From positions 516,829 to 580,828 of the forward strand of contig JAQGBZ010000009.1 in assembly GCA_034687125.1 (NCBI GenBank): a stretch of 64,000 nt of DNA, read 5' to 3'. Positions 1 to 10,285 of the stretch are shown piece by piece (positions within the stretch are counted from its first letter, which is position 1; each line of letters opens with the position of its first letter). The notes beneath the pieces are model-generated. The model was not told the origin of the DNA. It did no database searches and saw only the letters and a list, made by a program, of their open reading frames with translations. This DNA comes from Neelides folsomi (taxonomy: Eukaryota; Arthropoda; Collembola; Neelipleona; Neelidae). The translations under genes and the position numbers were made by a program.

Positions 1-2708
1 AAGCAAATGATCAAAACTCCCCGTCTTCACTCCACTCACGTTAAGAGCATGGAGGAACAAATGACTTAATGCTTCTTCCCAGACAAATGTAATAAAGTAG
101 AACCAGGAGAATAAATATCAATTTTATGACTCAACTTCACAATATCAAAACATTGGTAATATTCTTCGGAGTTCAATTACCAACTCCAGGGATAGTTAAA
201 TAATAATAATATATAATTTAATTTTTATATTCCTTAACAATAGTAATATTTGGAATTCTTCTCTTAATGTGACTATTTGTTTGTTATCATAGTAGCAAAG
301 AATTAGCCAATAAGTCTGAAGGAAAATGAAAAAGATAAATTGAAGCCCTAAAGACAATTAAATAAATTTCAATGTATTTAGTATACTAGACATACAAATA
401 TTGTATCTTTACTTATTAAATGCAAAATTTGGTACTTGAGAAATTTGAGATAAAATGGCCCTAAGCAATTATAAATATAAATAGGGAATGACAAATCGCA
501 ATGAAATCATGAAATTGATTTCAAATAGCAAATACTTAAATTTTGTTCGATTTTGGTATAGACTATAGACTATAAAATAAGGTATGTTTACAAGGGAAGA
601 AAATGAGGAATTGAGTCTGTAAGATAGATTGAGATAGGAAACATGCCAAAGGATAATTACCAATCTGATTCATTTGGCTCATTGTCTTCCCACTTGGGGA
701 AAAAAGAATTCCTTCGTTCAATTTCTCTCTCTACCAAATCTCTGGCTGAGTCTTTAAAGGGAAACGGAAGACCGCAGTTGCCAATAAAGAAACTCATTTA
801 CATTTCCACCTCAATCTTTTGGAAACTCGGAGTTAAAGGGTTTTTGTATCAATATGCGAATCCCAATGGGAACATATTGATATATTGGATAATGAGTAAC
901 TTAACTTATTAGGAAAACTTTTGTGTGTAAAGTAAAGTATAGAAGAAATGAAGCGAATCGTAATGTAAAATTGACCTCAAGAGTATTGATCCATCAGCCC
1001 CATTTCACGGAGGTATTTAACTGGCGAATGTCCCCGTTTTGTCCCTGGAAAAACCCGATGGTTTGCTTGACGATGGTCGAGTTGTTCCTTTGCTGAGCAC
1101 TTCCAACTTACTGAGCCCACCTGTCCCAATCACCCTCTTACCCTCACCTGTCTCCCCTTCTCGCCCCCACAAGCCCCAAACCCACCCAACCAGACCATCG
1201 TTCGAAAAAGACCAAGTCGCCTCTCTTTAATTAATTTAATTATCTTCACGTCATTCCAACATCTTCGTTTCCCTCACACGAGAAGATTTCTTTTTAATTA
1301 AATCTTACACCATGGAACAAATAATTTAAACATGAAACACACATAGTAATGTAAGAATTTTTAATCGTTCATCATTTTTTTAAATATTGTTTTGATTAAC
1401 CTTATTGGAAAAGAATTGGGGATTAAATAGCCATTCTTAATTGGTTTGGTAATTGACTCATTCTATAATCAACGATTGATAAACATACTTTATATAGGAT
1501 GTGAAAGGATTGGTTTTTCAATACACAATAGTTCACAATGCCTAGTTATATAACATACATATGTATTTATGGATGAAATTCCCAATTGAATACAGGGAGC
1601 ATATATTGAGTAATCAAAATAATGATCTAATGATGTTCGATCCCAATAAAAAATCAATGTGTAATTAATTATTCTGTTCTTAATTGGCTCACCTTATCCA
1701 CTTCCTATATATTTACAATTTAGGTAATAAGGACCATTACCATTGTTTATGAACCATCTAAGAGATCATTAAAAATAACGTACAAATGGTTGTTGAGGCC
1801 GAACATTTTCATATAAATAATAAATGAAAAAATGTGAAGTTGAAGGACGAGTTGTTGAGTTTTATTAATTTTGGAAATATCGTGAAGCAGAAAAGAATTG
1901 CATAATAAATCGAAGGTTTAATCTATTTCGTTTGAAGCCAATCGATAGTCGAGCGATATGAGTTGAGCATAGGGGAAATGCATTGGATTATTTGTTATAA
2001 TTTACAACTCTCCCCTTATCCTCGTATGAGTCGTGAAATGACGACAATGACGGTGTGCTTATTACAATCCCCATAACGAATCTCAATAGAGTTGATGACT
2101 AACATTCGATAATAAATATACAATCAAAATAAACATTAAGTGTATTATACTAATTGGATAAAATTATATTAAGGGCGTGTGCTGTGAGCAACTCACTAGT
2201 TAAACTATCAAATAAAACCTCACTAGATTACAAGAGTGAGATCTGAAAGTTTACGGGGCATTATGAGTTTATAGGAGCAAGTTTTTCTCTTAAAATTTAC
2301 CAGACCTTCGTGAATTGTTGGCTATATTGGAAAATTCCCCAAGAACTAACAAAGTTTATAAATTATATTGTTTATAAATTAGAAAAGAATTAAAATTTTG
2401 CCATTTATAAATCCAATTTAAATTATTGACAATCACTAAATATGAAAGTATAATTAAAATAAAATTGTTATTGAGTAAATGAAACGAATGGTTCTATGCT
2501 GTGTGGTTGAAAACAAGATCGATTCTTGGGGGTAATATAAGACATTAAAGCGGGCAATAAGCGATTTTGTAGATTTAGCGGGGACTAAAGGCTGCTACTT
2601 ATAGTCTTCGTAAGTTCTTTCGAGATTTTTCCCACATCAATTCCGGACGGACTCCGTGACCTTCTTCAACTTCTGTAAATTTGTAATTAAAGTCGCTTTA
2701 CAACCAAG
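1..2708. other. Gene-free left flank, including the CHCHD2 upstream region
   Basis: This 2.7 kb is AT-rich and holds no reading frame that I can tie to a protein family. The open stretches at 643-912 (+) and 1039-1230 (+) have low-complexity or chance-like translations and no homology that I recognise. The last few hundred bases should contain the CHCHD2 promoter and 5' UTR. I saw no tRNA-like cloverleaf or transposon ends. Confidence 0.5.
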
Positions 2709-3587
2709 ATGCCTCGCCGTGGAAGGAGCCCAAGCCCTTCAAGGGCCCCTGCAAGAGCCCCAGCAAGAGCCGCTCCTCCACCCAGGTACCCTTTTTAAAG
2801 TTCAAGTTAAATATCTATTACCACACCACCGACACCGACGTAGTTAACTTCCACGCATCCTCAATTCACAGACTGATTTAATTTCCAAATCCAAATTAGA
2901 ATTTGACCTTTAAGAAACATTTTCAAAGCAAATTCATTTAATATTGCTAAAATTAGACGATTATTAATTATTTGTGCCATCCCACGTCGTCATAATGATG
3001 ATCCTTGGATTTCATCATCCTTCCATCCACAAGAATTCTTCCATTATATTTATAGATCCTTGACTCATTTAATATAATTATAGAGATTTAAGTCGCACTG
3101 AAAATTATTTTGAAATAAATCTAGTTAAATTATTATTTTCCCAGGAGTCAAGTTCCAGTTCAGGCTTCTCCGCCACCAAGTCAGATGATGGCTCCTGCAG
3201 CAGCCGCCCCTCAGCAACCCGGACTTCTTAAGCAAATGGCTGTGACTGCTGGAGGTGTCGCCGTTGGATCGGCCGTCGTAATTCCAATCAATTAAATATC
3301 CCCTAGGCCCAATTACCAACCTTTGTTTTTGCCAGGGACACGTGGTCGGCCACGCTCTTGTCGGCGGAATGGGCGGCGGAGGTTCCGGTGCAGCTGAGGC
3401 CGCTCATGCTCCGGCCCAACAACCACCGCAACAGCAATATGGCGGTGCTAGTGGCGGGGAACCAGCATGTGCTTGGGAACTTCGCCAGTTCATCCAATGC
3501 GCTCAGAACCAAAGCGACCTCACGCTTTGCGAAGGCTTTAACGAGGCCTTGCGCCAATGCAAGCAAGGACAATCCTTCGCCCCATGA
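2709..3587 (+). CDS. CHCHD2: CHCHD2/CHCHD10-family twin CX9C mitochondrial protein
   Basis: Three coding exons are 2709-2785, 3145-3277 and 3336-3587. They join in phase to give 153 aa, close to the 151 aa of human CHCHD2. The protein opens [14 protein letters not shown], a basic Ser/Pro/Arg-rich N-terminus that could serve as a mitochondrial targeting region. A glycine/alanine-rich hydrophobic centre follows ([20 protein letters not shown]). The CHCH domain near the C-terminus shows the paired CX9C motifs [11 protein letters not shown] and [11 protein letters not shown]. The family acts in the mitochondrial intermembrane space, in cristae (MICOS) organisation and in respiration, and also moves to the nucleus in vertebrates. 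The start is the first ATG in the exon, and both introns have GT-AG borders. CHCHD2 and CHCHD10 cannot be told apart here. A polyadenylation signal lies 80 bp past the stop. Confidence 0.95.
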
Positions 3588-3667
3588 AGACACTTCAAGA
3601 GAGTCAGCAGTTAAAACATAGTTGTAGTAACTGGGTACTTGAGCACAACAGCCAACCCTTATTGATA

Positions 3668-3673
3668 AATAAA
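3668..3673 (+). promoter_or_regulatory. AATAAA poly(A) signal, CHCHD2
   Basis: A canonical AATAAA hexamer sits about 80 bp after the CHCHD2 stop codon. It is the first such hexamer downstream of the gene. Confidence 0.5.
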
Positions 3674-3739
3674 TGACTAATGACTCATTAAAAATTTTAA
3701 TTTATTTAAATGTCACAAATCGTAAAAAGCAATCCCGGT

Positions 3740-3930
3740 GTTCCATGTCAAGGTTCCGTTCCGTTGTTTAAGGTCCCGTTCAGTTCTTTAAGGTTCCTTT
3801 CTGGTCCTCAAGGTTCCGTTCTGTTTTTTAAGGTTCCGTTGTTTAAGGTTCCGTTCCGTTATTTAAGGTTCCGTTGCGTTCTTTAAGGTTGTTCAAGGAA
3901 CGAACTTGTTCTTTAAGGTTCGGTTCCTCA
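3740..3930. repeat. Degenerate tandem repeat with core AAGGTTCCGTT
   Basis: About ten imperfect units of roughly 15-25 bp share the core AAGGTTCCGTT followed by a variable T-rich spacer. The array fills most of the 354 bp between the convergent stop codons of CHCHD2 and BRF1 and ends just before the BRF1 stop. Unit length and sequence both drift. It may lie within the BRF1 3' UTR. Confidence 0.8.
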
Positions 3931-3941
3931 AGCCATGTTGA

Positions 3942-6462
3942 TCAAAATTCCATTGTTTCTTCTTCCCCCTTGGAATTCGCATTCAATTTTTTCAAAACAT
4001 CATAGTTGATTTTTGTTGAGATCTTTCGCTCCATTAACATGATCTTGATAGCCTCATCTTTAAAATTAAAAAATTAAAATGGTCGAATTAGGAAAGCATT
4101 TTGATCAGATTTCATAATAAGTGTCATAACATGAGAAAAGAATTATTCAAATCCTCACTTGCGCTTTTTGCATGAAAAGTTGCTTTAACTTTGACAGGTT
4201 TCTTCTTCTTGGCCTTTTTCTCAGTCTTTCCTTCTCGTAGATCTTTTTCTATTTGTTCTTGTTTCACTAAAAAATAACAATTTAGTTTAATTTTAATCAT
4301 TTTCATTTAAATTTTATAACAAAAATTTCATCTTTTGACGTTACTTCTTTGTTGAGTTATGTATTCCGAATTAAGTTGTTCCCAAAGGTGAGTTTTCCTG
4401 GCGACTTCTCTTTCGTTCATAATGTAGCCGTCAAGCTCGGCATCGTCAATTCCTTCAAGTGAAAGTTCTTCATCGTCTACTTTGCTTTGTTCCGTCTCAA
4501 GAGATTCTAAACATTCTAATAAATAAATCCAAATAATTAGACACGACATTCTTAATTAAACACATAAATATGATTAATTTCTATATATGTTACTTATTAA
4601 ATTTAACATTTTGCTAAACTTTATTTATCTTTGCCTAGAGGTGCTGAGCTTTCCAGGTCGATGGAAGTAGGAGGCGGCATAAGCAACATATCCACTTCTT
4701 TGGTTAAAGGTGGCTGTTCCAAAGCAATAGTGTTCGGTTCTTCAATGACCTCCACAGGGTCAGTAATGAATTCGTTGATGGCGCAAAGTGTAGTTTCCAT
4801 AATGAACCGAGAAGTATCTTCATCTTCTAAACGAATGACCTCGATGCTGGGCGAGGGCGAGGGCGGAGGGGCTACAAGTTTAAAAATTAACACCCGAGTT
4901 AAAATAAATGGAAAACTCACTTTCTTTATCTTTCGCTGTTCGTTTTCGTCTCTTTTCCAATTCTTCGTCTATTTTTCTTTGAATGTCCTTAAATTCAAGA
5001 TTTACTTCCCCGTCCAAAAGCTAAAAATTCAATAAGTTCAAATGCGTGAAAATTCATCCTCTTAAATTAAGAGTCTTAATAATTTAGATTTCGCAAGTAA
5101 TTTCCAAAATGTTATTTTCACAATTTATAATCATTTTTATGAAAAATAGGTAATTTATGCATTTGAACCTTTTGTAACATTTCTCTATCCTTAATTCTTG
5201 CTGCTTTAAAAGATGGAGGATCGTGTTCCTCTTCAAGATCCACCGACATGAACTCGTCGAGAGTGAGAGAACTCGAAGGAGTTTCGCCAAATTCAATCAA
5301 GCTAAAAATTGATTAAATCGATTAAATGTTTCCAAGTGAAAAGACCCATCATATCATATTTTTTGTTGGCTTACCGTTTTCTAAGAGTTGTCTCGTGGAC
5401 TTTAACAACGTTGATAACGTCTTGCACACTTCTAGAAAACGAGTGCAACCTTGCGGCAATTAATAAAGCTGAAAGAAAGAAAAATAATCTTGGCCTCAAA
5501 TCACACGAATTAATTGATAAATTTAAAATTCCTCACCAGCTCCACATAAACCTGAAGGTCTTCGTCCTAAATGGATCCAATCCCTTTTCATGCGCTGGAC
5601 AAGACGAAGGGCCGTCATGGCCACATCATGGGTCTTTTCGGCCAAATTGAACTTGTGGGCGAATCTGAGGATGTACATGCAAGGATCCACGGCAGGAATA
5701 TTAATGAACAAAGCCCGAGAGATTTGGACGTAAGCACGTCCAAGGGCATAAACGTCGATTTGAGCAATATCGCTGAAATCGATTAGAAGGTCTGGAAAAT
5801 TAAAACAAGGTAAATGAAAAGTTCTTCAATCTCCATCAAAATTTTTAATTCTTAACTCCAATTTTGGTAATTGTCCTTACGCGGAGTTCCTTCAATTCTA
5901 CAGGTCATGTAGACGCAAGCGGCTATAGTTAAAGCATTTTTTCTCCCTTTGGTCAATTGTTTATGTAGGGCCATTTTGAAAAAATTAAACGCGACATCAA
6001 CGCAATGTTGGTTTAACCTAAAATTGAAAAGTAAAAAATGTTATTAAAAAATTAGAATCATTTTAATTATCTAGATATCATCAAAATAATATTTATTGCG
6101 GGTATTAAAAAAAGTAAATTTTGATTATTAGTAAGTAAAAGTTACCTTAATTGTTGGGCAACCTCGTTAATTTTCTTTTTTGCGGATTTGAGTGTGAGCT
6201 CTCTGGATTCTTTAGAAATTCCGGAATGAAATCCGGTGGTTGCAGAGGAAATTCCTCCACCTCTGCTCTCAATTGACACAAATTGACCAATTGCCGAGGA
6301 ACCTCCATGTCCATTTTCTTCAAACGCGACCTCCGAGACGATGATGGATTCTTCGAGGACAAACCCACAATTGGTGCAAACTGAGTTCCCTCGTGTGGGA
6401 TCGTTGTCGATCTCGCTGCACCCGCATTGTTTGCAACTCGTAACACCAGACATTTTGCTCAC
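3942..6462 (-). CDS. BRF1: TFIIIB subunit BRF1 (TFIIB-related factor of RNA polymerase III)
   Basis: BRF1 recruits RNA polymerase III to tRNA and 5S promoters as part of TFIIIB. Ten coding exons in transcript order are 6146-6462, 5881-6017, 5537-5791, 5375-5468, 5169-5301, 4921-5020, 4635-4871, 4345-4515, 4159-4266 and 3942-4057. They total 1668 nt (555 aa), and every junction keeps phase. Exon 1 encodes the N-terminal zinc ribbon (CKQC then CTNC) and the BRF-specific GQFVS segment. Exons 2-5 encode the two cyclin folds, with [14 protein letters not shown] and [19 protein letters not shown]. Later exons carry the BRF1 homology block ([17 protein letters not shown]) and a C-terminal segment containing [14 protein letters not shown], as in human BRF1. 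Oddity: the intron after exon 7 needs a GC donor (AG|GCAAAG). If that intron were retained, translation would stop at 4621-4623 and lose the homology block. The start is the first ATG; a second ATG three codons later is also possible. Confidence 0.95.
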
Positions 6463-6925
6463 CTTTGGTCCAATTTCATTAATAAACTAATCACAACATA
6501 ATCCTTCCTTATCAACTTATCATTAAATAAAATTAAGTACAAAGAATTTAAACAATGATGAAATCGTGTTCTCTATTAACTATTAACAATATGGCTATAA
6601 GGCTATATGGCATCGTATGCCCCAATGAGAATGAGCGCTGAGGATGAGCTAAATTGTATGCATTTCCATGTATTTTTTAAATTTACCGGTCATTGTAAAA
6701 CACCATTCCTGCTCTTAGTGCGTTGAAGATAAGAATGACTCTACATGCCCCAATGAAAGAGAAACATTGGGGAATGGGTCATTTTAGTTATAAAATAAAT
6801 TTAAAATGTTTGTAACAAGTGCGAGAACCATTTATTTTCATTCCATTGTTGTGTGTGACGGGAGGGAACTAGAAATCACTCTTAAAGACGATTAAGTGAC
6901 AGGCAATGATAATACAGGGGCGTCT
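6463..6925. other. Intergenic gap between BRF1 and POLDIP2
   Basis: Both neighbours are on the minus strand, so this stretch should hold the BRF1 promoter and the POLDIP2 3' UTR. I see no coding potential or strong motif. Confidence 0.4.
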
Positions 6926-8521
6926 TCAATCTTTGCTCTCTTCATGTTTCGACTCGAGGGAGAAAGGAGGAATTCGGCAATCGAACGTAAACCCGTCTTC
7001 ACGCTCCATCCGAAAAGTTCCCCTAAGACAAGACCACTTTTAGTAAAATGCCTTTAATTTCATCCACCCATGTTGAAAGACTTCTTGGGAAACTTACCAC
7101 ATGTGACCAGAAGGAGCCTGGAGACTCACGTGCGAAGAGTATTGGAACGCTGGGCTTTGTTTGCTCAAAATGGGTTCTTGGCCAACTACTCCACGCCCAC
7201 GAACCTAATTAAAAATAATCAAATCATAAAATTATCTAGAAATAATTGAGTATTTAAATATTAAATAGGAAATTACAGTCTCGAGCGTTCCAGACAAAGA
7301 GAAAATTCTCCAATGTCTTTCCCTCAGTTGAGTGTTGTACTCGCCCATGTTTTCAATGCGGATGCAATAGCGCCACTAACATTAAAATGAGATTCATTAT
7401 CAAATGCGTTTAAATAATAACTAATCTAGGATTATAGTTGGATTAAGTAATTGCTATTAATATTCAAGGAATTGGATTTTACGGATTGATTGTGAATTTA
7501 CCCAGTAAACATTGTTGCTGTGAGCTTCCCTGCAGCCCATGTAAAAAGGTATGACGGTAACTCGGATGCTGTCGGTCGTTTCTTTATGGACGTCCGAGAG
7601 TTCGAGCCAAGGATGGTTTTTATCCTGCCAAGCTTTGAGAGTTTCTCTGGCTATAAATCCACCGTCACCTCCAGCCAGAAGGAATTTGTCAAACAACTCA
7701 TGGTGAAGAGGATTCTTTTCCGTAGGGCAGTAAGGGAGGATGTCTTCATGGGCCACGTAGTCAAGTCCAGGAATTGCATATAAACCTAAAGAAATGATTA
7801 ATCCAAATAATTACCAATTCTAATTTTTATTTCAATATTTGTGACAAGAAAAGAATCAAATGTTTGATTTAACAGGGAATGATTTACTTCTGCTATTTTC
7901 TTGATTTCCAAGAAACGTCACTGCTTCAGTTTGAGCTCTGATGTAAGGACAATCCCGCGAATCAATAAGAACTTGATAATAATGATGGGTTTTAGACTTT
8001 ACTTCTCGCCCAATGTGACTGAACGCAGAAGGCTCTTCGATTTCTCCCGAACCAGCCCTGAAATACAAAATGTTTAATTAAAAAATTAAATTAAAAAACC
8101 ATCGTGGTAATTAATTATCCATGTGAGATTTAAGAGTTAAAGAGGAACTACTTGTCTCTGGTTTTATTGCTTGCGAGATCTCGGTCATAGACCTTGGCAA
8201 GCCAAGGAAAAAGAATGACCCCACGATAGCCGAAAACTCGATGAAGGAAAATTTGCCCAACTTCGTAGTTTCCGTCGATCTTAGGACTTTCCAACTTCCC
8301 AACCTCAGCCAGCCTTCAATAAATAAATCAATATCAATCACAAAGTAATTTTTACTAATCTAACTAATTTTTAATTCTCTAAAATAAATATACCTTGTGT
8401 AGTTGGCCTTTTGAACCATAATTCCCAAAGTGCAGATCATTGTCCTTTTATTAGAAAGAGAGTTGTCGACGATGGCAGCTCGAAGAGCGCTTTTGAGAAA
8501 CTTTGACAACAAGGGAGACAT
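6926..8521 (-). CDS. POLDIP2: POLDIP2 (polymerase delta-interacting protein 2; YccV plus ApaG domains)
   Basis: Seven coding exons in transcript order are 8394-8521, 8152-8313, 7888-8057, 7502-7785, 7277-7375, 7098-7204 and 6926-7022. They give 1047 nt (348 aa; human is 368 aa). The N-terminal half holds the YccV-like domain (VGQIFLHRVFGYRGVILFPW, YDRDLAS, YYQVLIDSRDCPYI). The C-terminal half holds the ApaG/DUF525 fold (HPWLELSDVHKETT, IRVTVIPFYMG, YCIRIEN, VRGRGVVGQEP, GTFRMEREDGFTF). The family is found in mitochondria and the nucleus; it contacts polymerase delta/PCNA and PrimPol and has been tied to ClpXP regulation. All introns are GT-AG. Translation starts at the only upstream in-frame ATG of exon 1, and the first residues are hydrophobic and basic, compatible with mitochondrial import. 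Confidence 0.95.
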
Positions 8522-9446
8522 ATTGATCATCTGCTTCCTTTTTAATACTTTAAAATAAAAGATGAGAATCGAAGATTTTAATTAAGTCCTAAACCTATAT
8601 AAATTCAACAATCTCCTTCTCACAGCCGAGTGATCTGAAATAGAAAAATAAAATGGAACGTTAGAACTTCTAAAAATTAATGAGTGCAAATTCATCAATT
8701 TCCATTACTGGTTAAAGTAAATAATAAAAAATTACAATATTTCCTGCAATGTTTCAATTAGTACTTTACCGTTATAAATTTAATTAACGTGGTTGAATTA
8801 AAACATGGCCAAGGACTAACCTGTGAGGAAATGAATCAAACGCAGCAATATAACAATGTATATTAGTCGGGTTAAATCTGAATGATGATTTTAAGAATTG
8901 GCCTTATAACGACGATCAATTACTGTATGTAAGATGAAGCCGAAGTTAGCTACGTAATGCGTCATTAAACTGTCTGAAAGTTAAAGCTTATGTGTCCAAC
9001 GACCGAAAGAAGTCAGCCCATTTCCAAATGAGCCCAATTGGAAACTACACCCTGTATGGACCACTGACAATGATGATGGTACTAATTACAATTTAATTAT
9101 ATGTACTTTGATTGAGCCAGTGGACAGTGGATCTTCGCTAAGCCTCGCACTCGCTGGAAATGAAACTTTCCCACTCGCCTCGATTTCCCTCCTTTCCCAA
9201 CACTGCTAGATTTAGTTACTCAACCAACATAATTAAAAATATGATAGCACGGCTTCGAACAAATTAGTATTTAAAATAAACATCCACCATTCATGCATGA
9301 AGCTTGTCATATTATAAAAAATGATTCAATTACACTAATTGAAAAAAATCGATCGATGTTGAATTCAACAAACTAGGTAATAAAATTGTTTTTCGAGTTG
9401 TCGAACGTTTATGGGCACATGATTTAAGTTTGTTTATATAATTAAA

Positions 9447-9722
9447 TTAAATTATAGGGATGAAATTGAAATTATTTAACTGCTGTGTTGGGGTCTTTTT
9501 GTATTTAATGTTCATTAGTTTTATAAATAAAACATCTTCATTCTTCACCACACCACTTCCACTCCGACACACATCCCGTTCCCGGTGAAGCCAACGATGC
9601 GAAATTTTAATACTATGGTCAATTGGGGTTGCATCCCAGAATTCCCAGACATCACGGCCAAATTGTTCAACCCGGGGGATGCCAAACGTCCAATAAGCAA
9701 AATAATTTCCAATGAGCCGCAT
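9447..9722 (-). CDS. Unrecognised 91-codon open frame (doubtful)
   Basis: This ATG-started frame has an upstream two-thirds with a protein-like, aromatic- and charge-rich composition (for example YWTFGIPRVEQFG and DVWEFWDATPID). The last 25 codons look like translated AT-rich DNA. I recognise no family. It lies between POLDIP2 and the corepressor 3' end, with no clear partner exons. It may be a chance frame, a decayed fragment, or one exon of a small gene. Confidence 0.15.
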   Translation of the reverse strand: MRLIGNYFAYWTFGIPRVEQFGRDVWEFWDATPIDHSIKISHRWLHRERDVCRSGSGVVKNEDVLFIKLMNIKYKKTPTQQLNNFNFIPII

Positions 9723-10140
9723 TAAAAATATATTACATGGAAAATTTCCAAGACCATTAATTTTCTAGTTGAATACAATATGATTTATTAAATGTGTGTG
9801 AGTGTGAATCTTCCAATTAGTGAATGATCAATTTCAATTTTGAGGTACAACAAAGTTAGATTTATTAATATGATTCAGAAGAACAGAGAGAAACAGTAGG
9901 AATATCCCAAAATGCCGTTTTCTCCGCTTCTCAATAAGAAGGTTGTATAAAGATAGTAGTCGAAATTAGAAATTAAAATACATTGATAATAATAGTCCTT
10001 AATATTAATAAATAGTAATAAAGATAATATTTAATCATCATACATAACATTCAATAATAGTAGTAATTACTCATAATGTAATGATAAGAATGAATATATA
10101 ATGTAGATCACCTGTATCCATCTCTCTCTCTATCATTAAA

Positions 10141-10178
10141 CTCTCTCACTCACTCTCTCTCTCTCTCTCTCTCTCTCT
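10141..10178. repeat. CT microsatellite
   Basis: A nearly pure CT dinucleotide run of about 38 bp lies about 110 bp beyond the corepressor stop codon, probably in its 3' UTR. It reads as GA on the transcribed strand. Confidence 0.9.
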
Positions 10179-10285
10179 GCCTCATTTATACTCCTTTTGA
10201 TGATTAGGGAGGAAGGGAGCCAGAATCCTCCAGACTTTTCTCATTTTAAAATACGTTTCTTTGTGCCTTCAGTCCAGTGCGTGTG

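Larger units (their letters stand above)
8522..10285. other. POLDIP2 upstream region and NCoR 3' flank
   Basis: This 1.7 kb separates two minus-strand genes. It should hold the POLDIP2 promoter and the 3' UTR of the corepressor gene. It contains a CT microsatellite near the corepressor stop and one unexplained minus-strand open stretch (listed separately). I recognise nothing else in it. Confidence 0.4.

Noticed and set aside
1-90. Minus-strand open stretch with a GTGAGT-like donor near the left edge
   Set aside because: It can be read as an exon end, but it is under 30 codons, has no recognisable family and no upstream exon in the window.
643-912. 89-codon plus-strand frame near the left end
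   Set aside because: The translation is Ser/Lys/Ile-rich with a trailing AT-derived tail, there is no homology that I recognise, and no splice partners.
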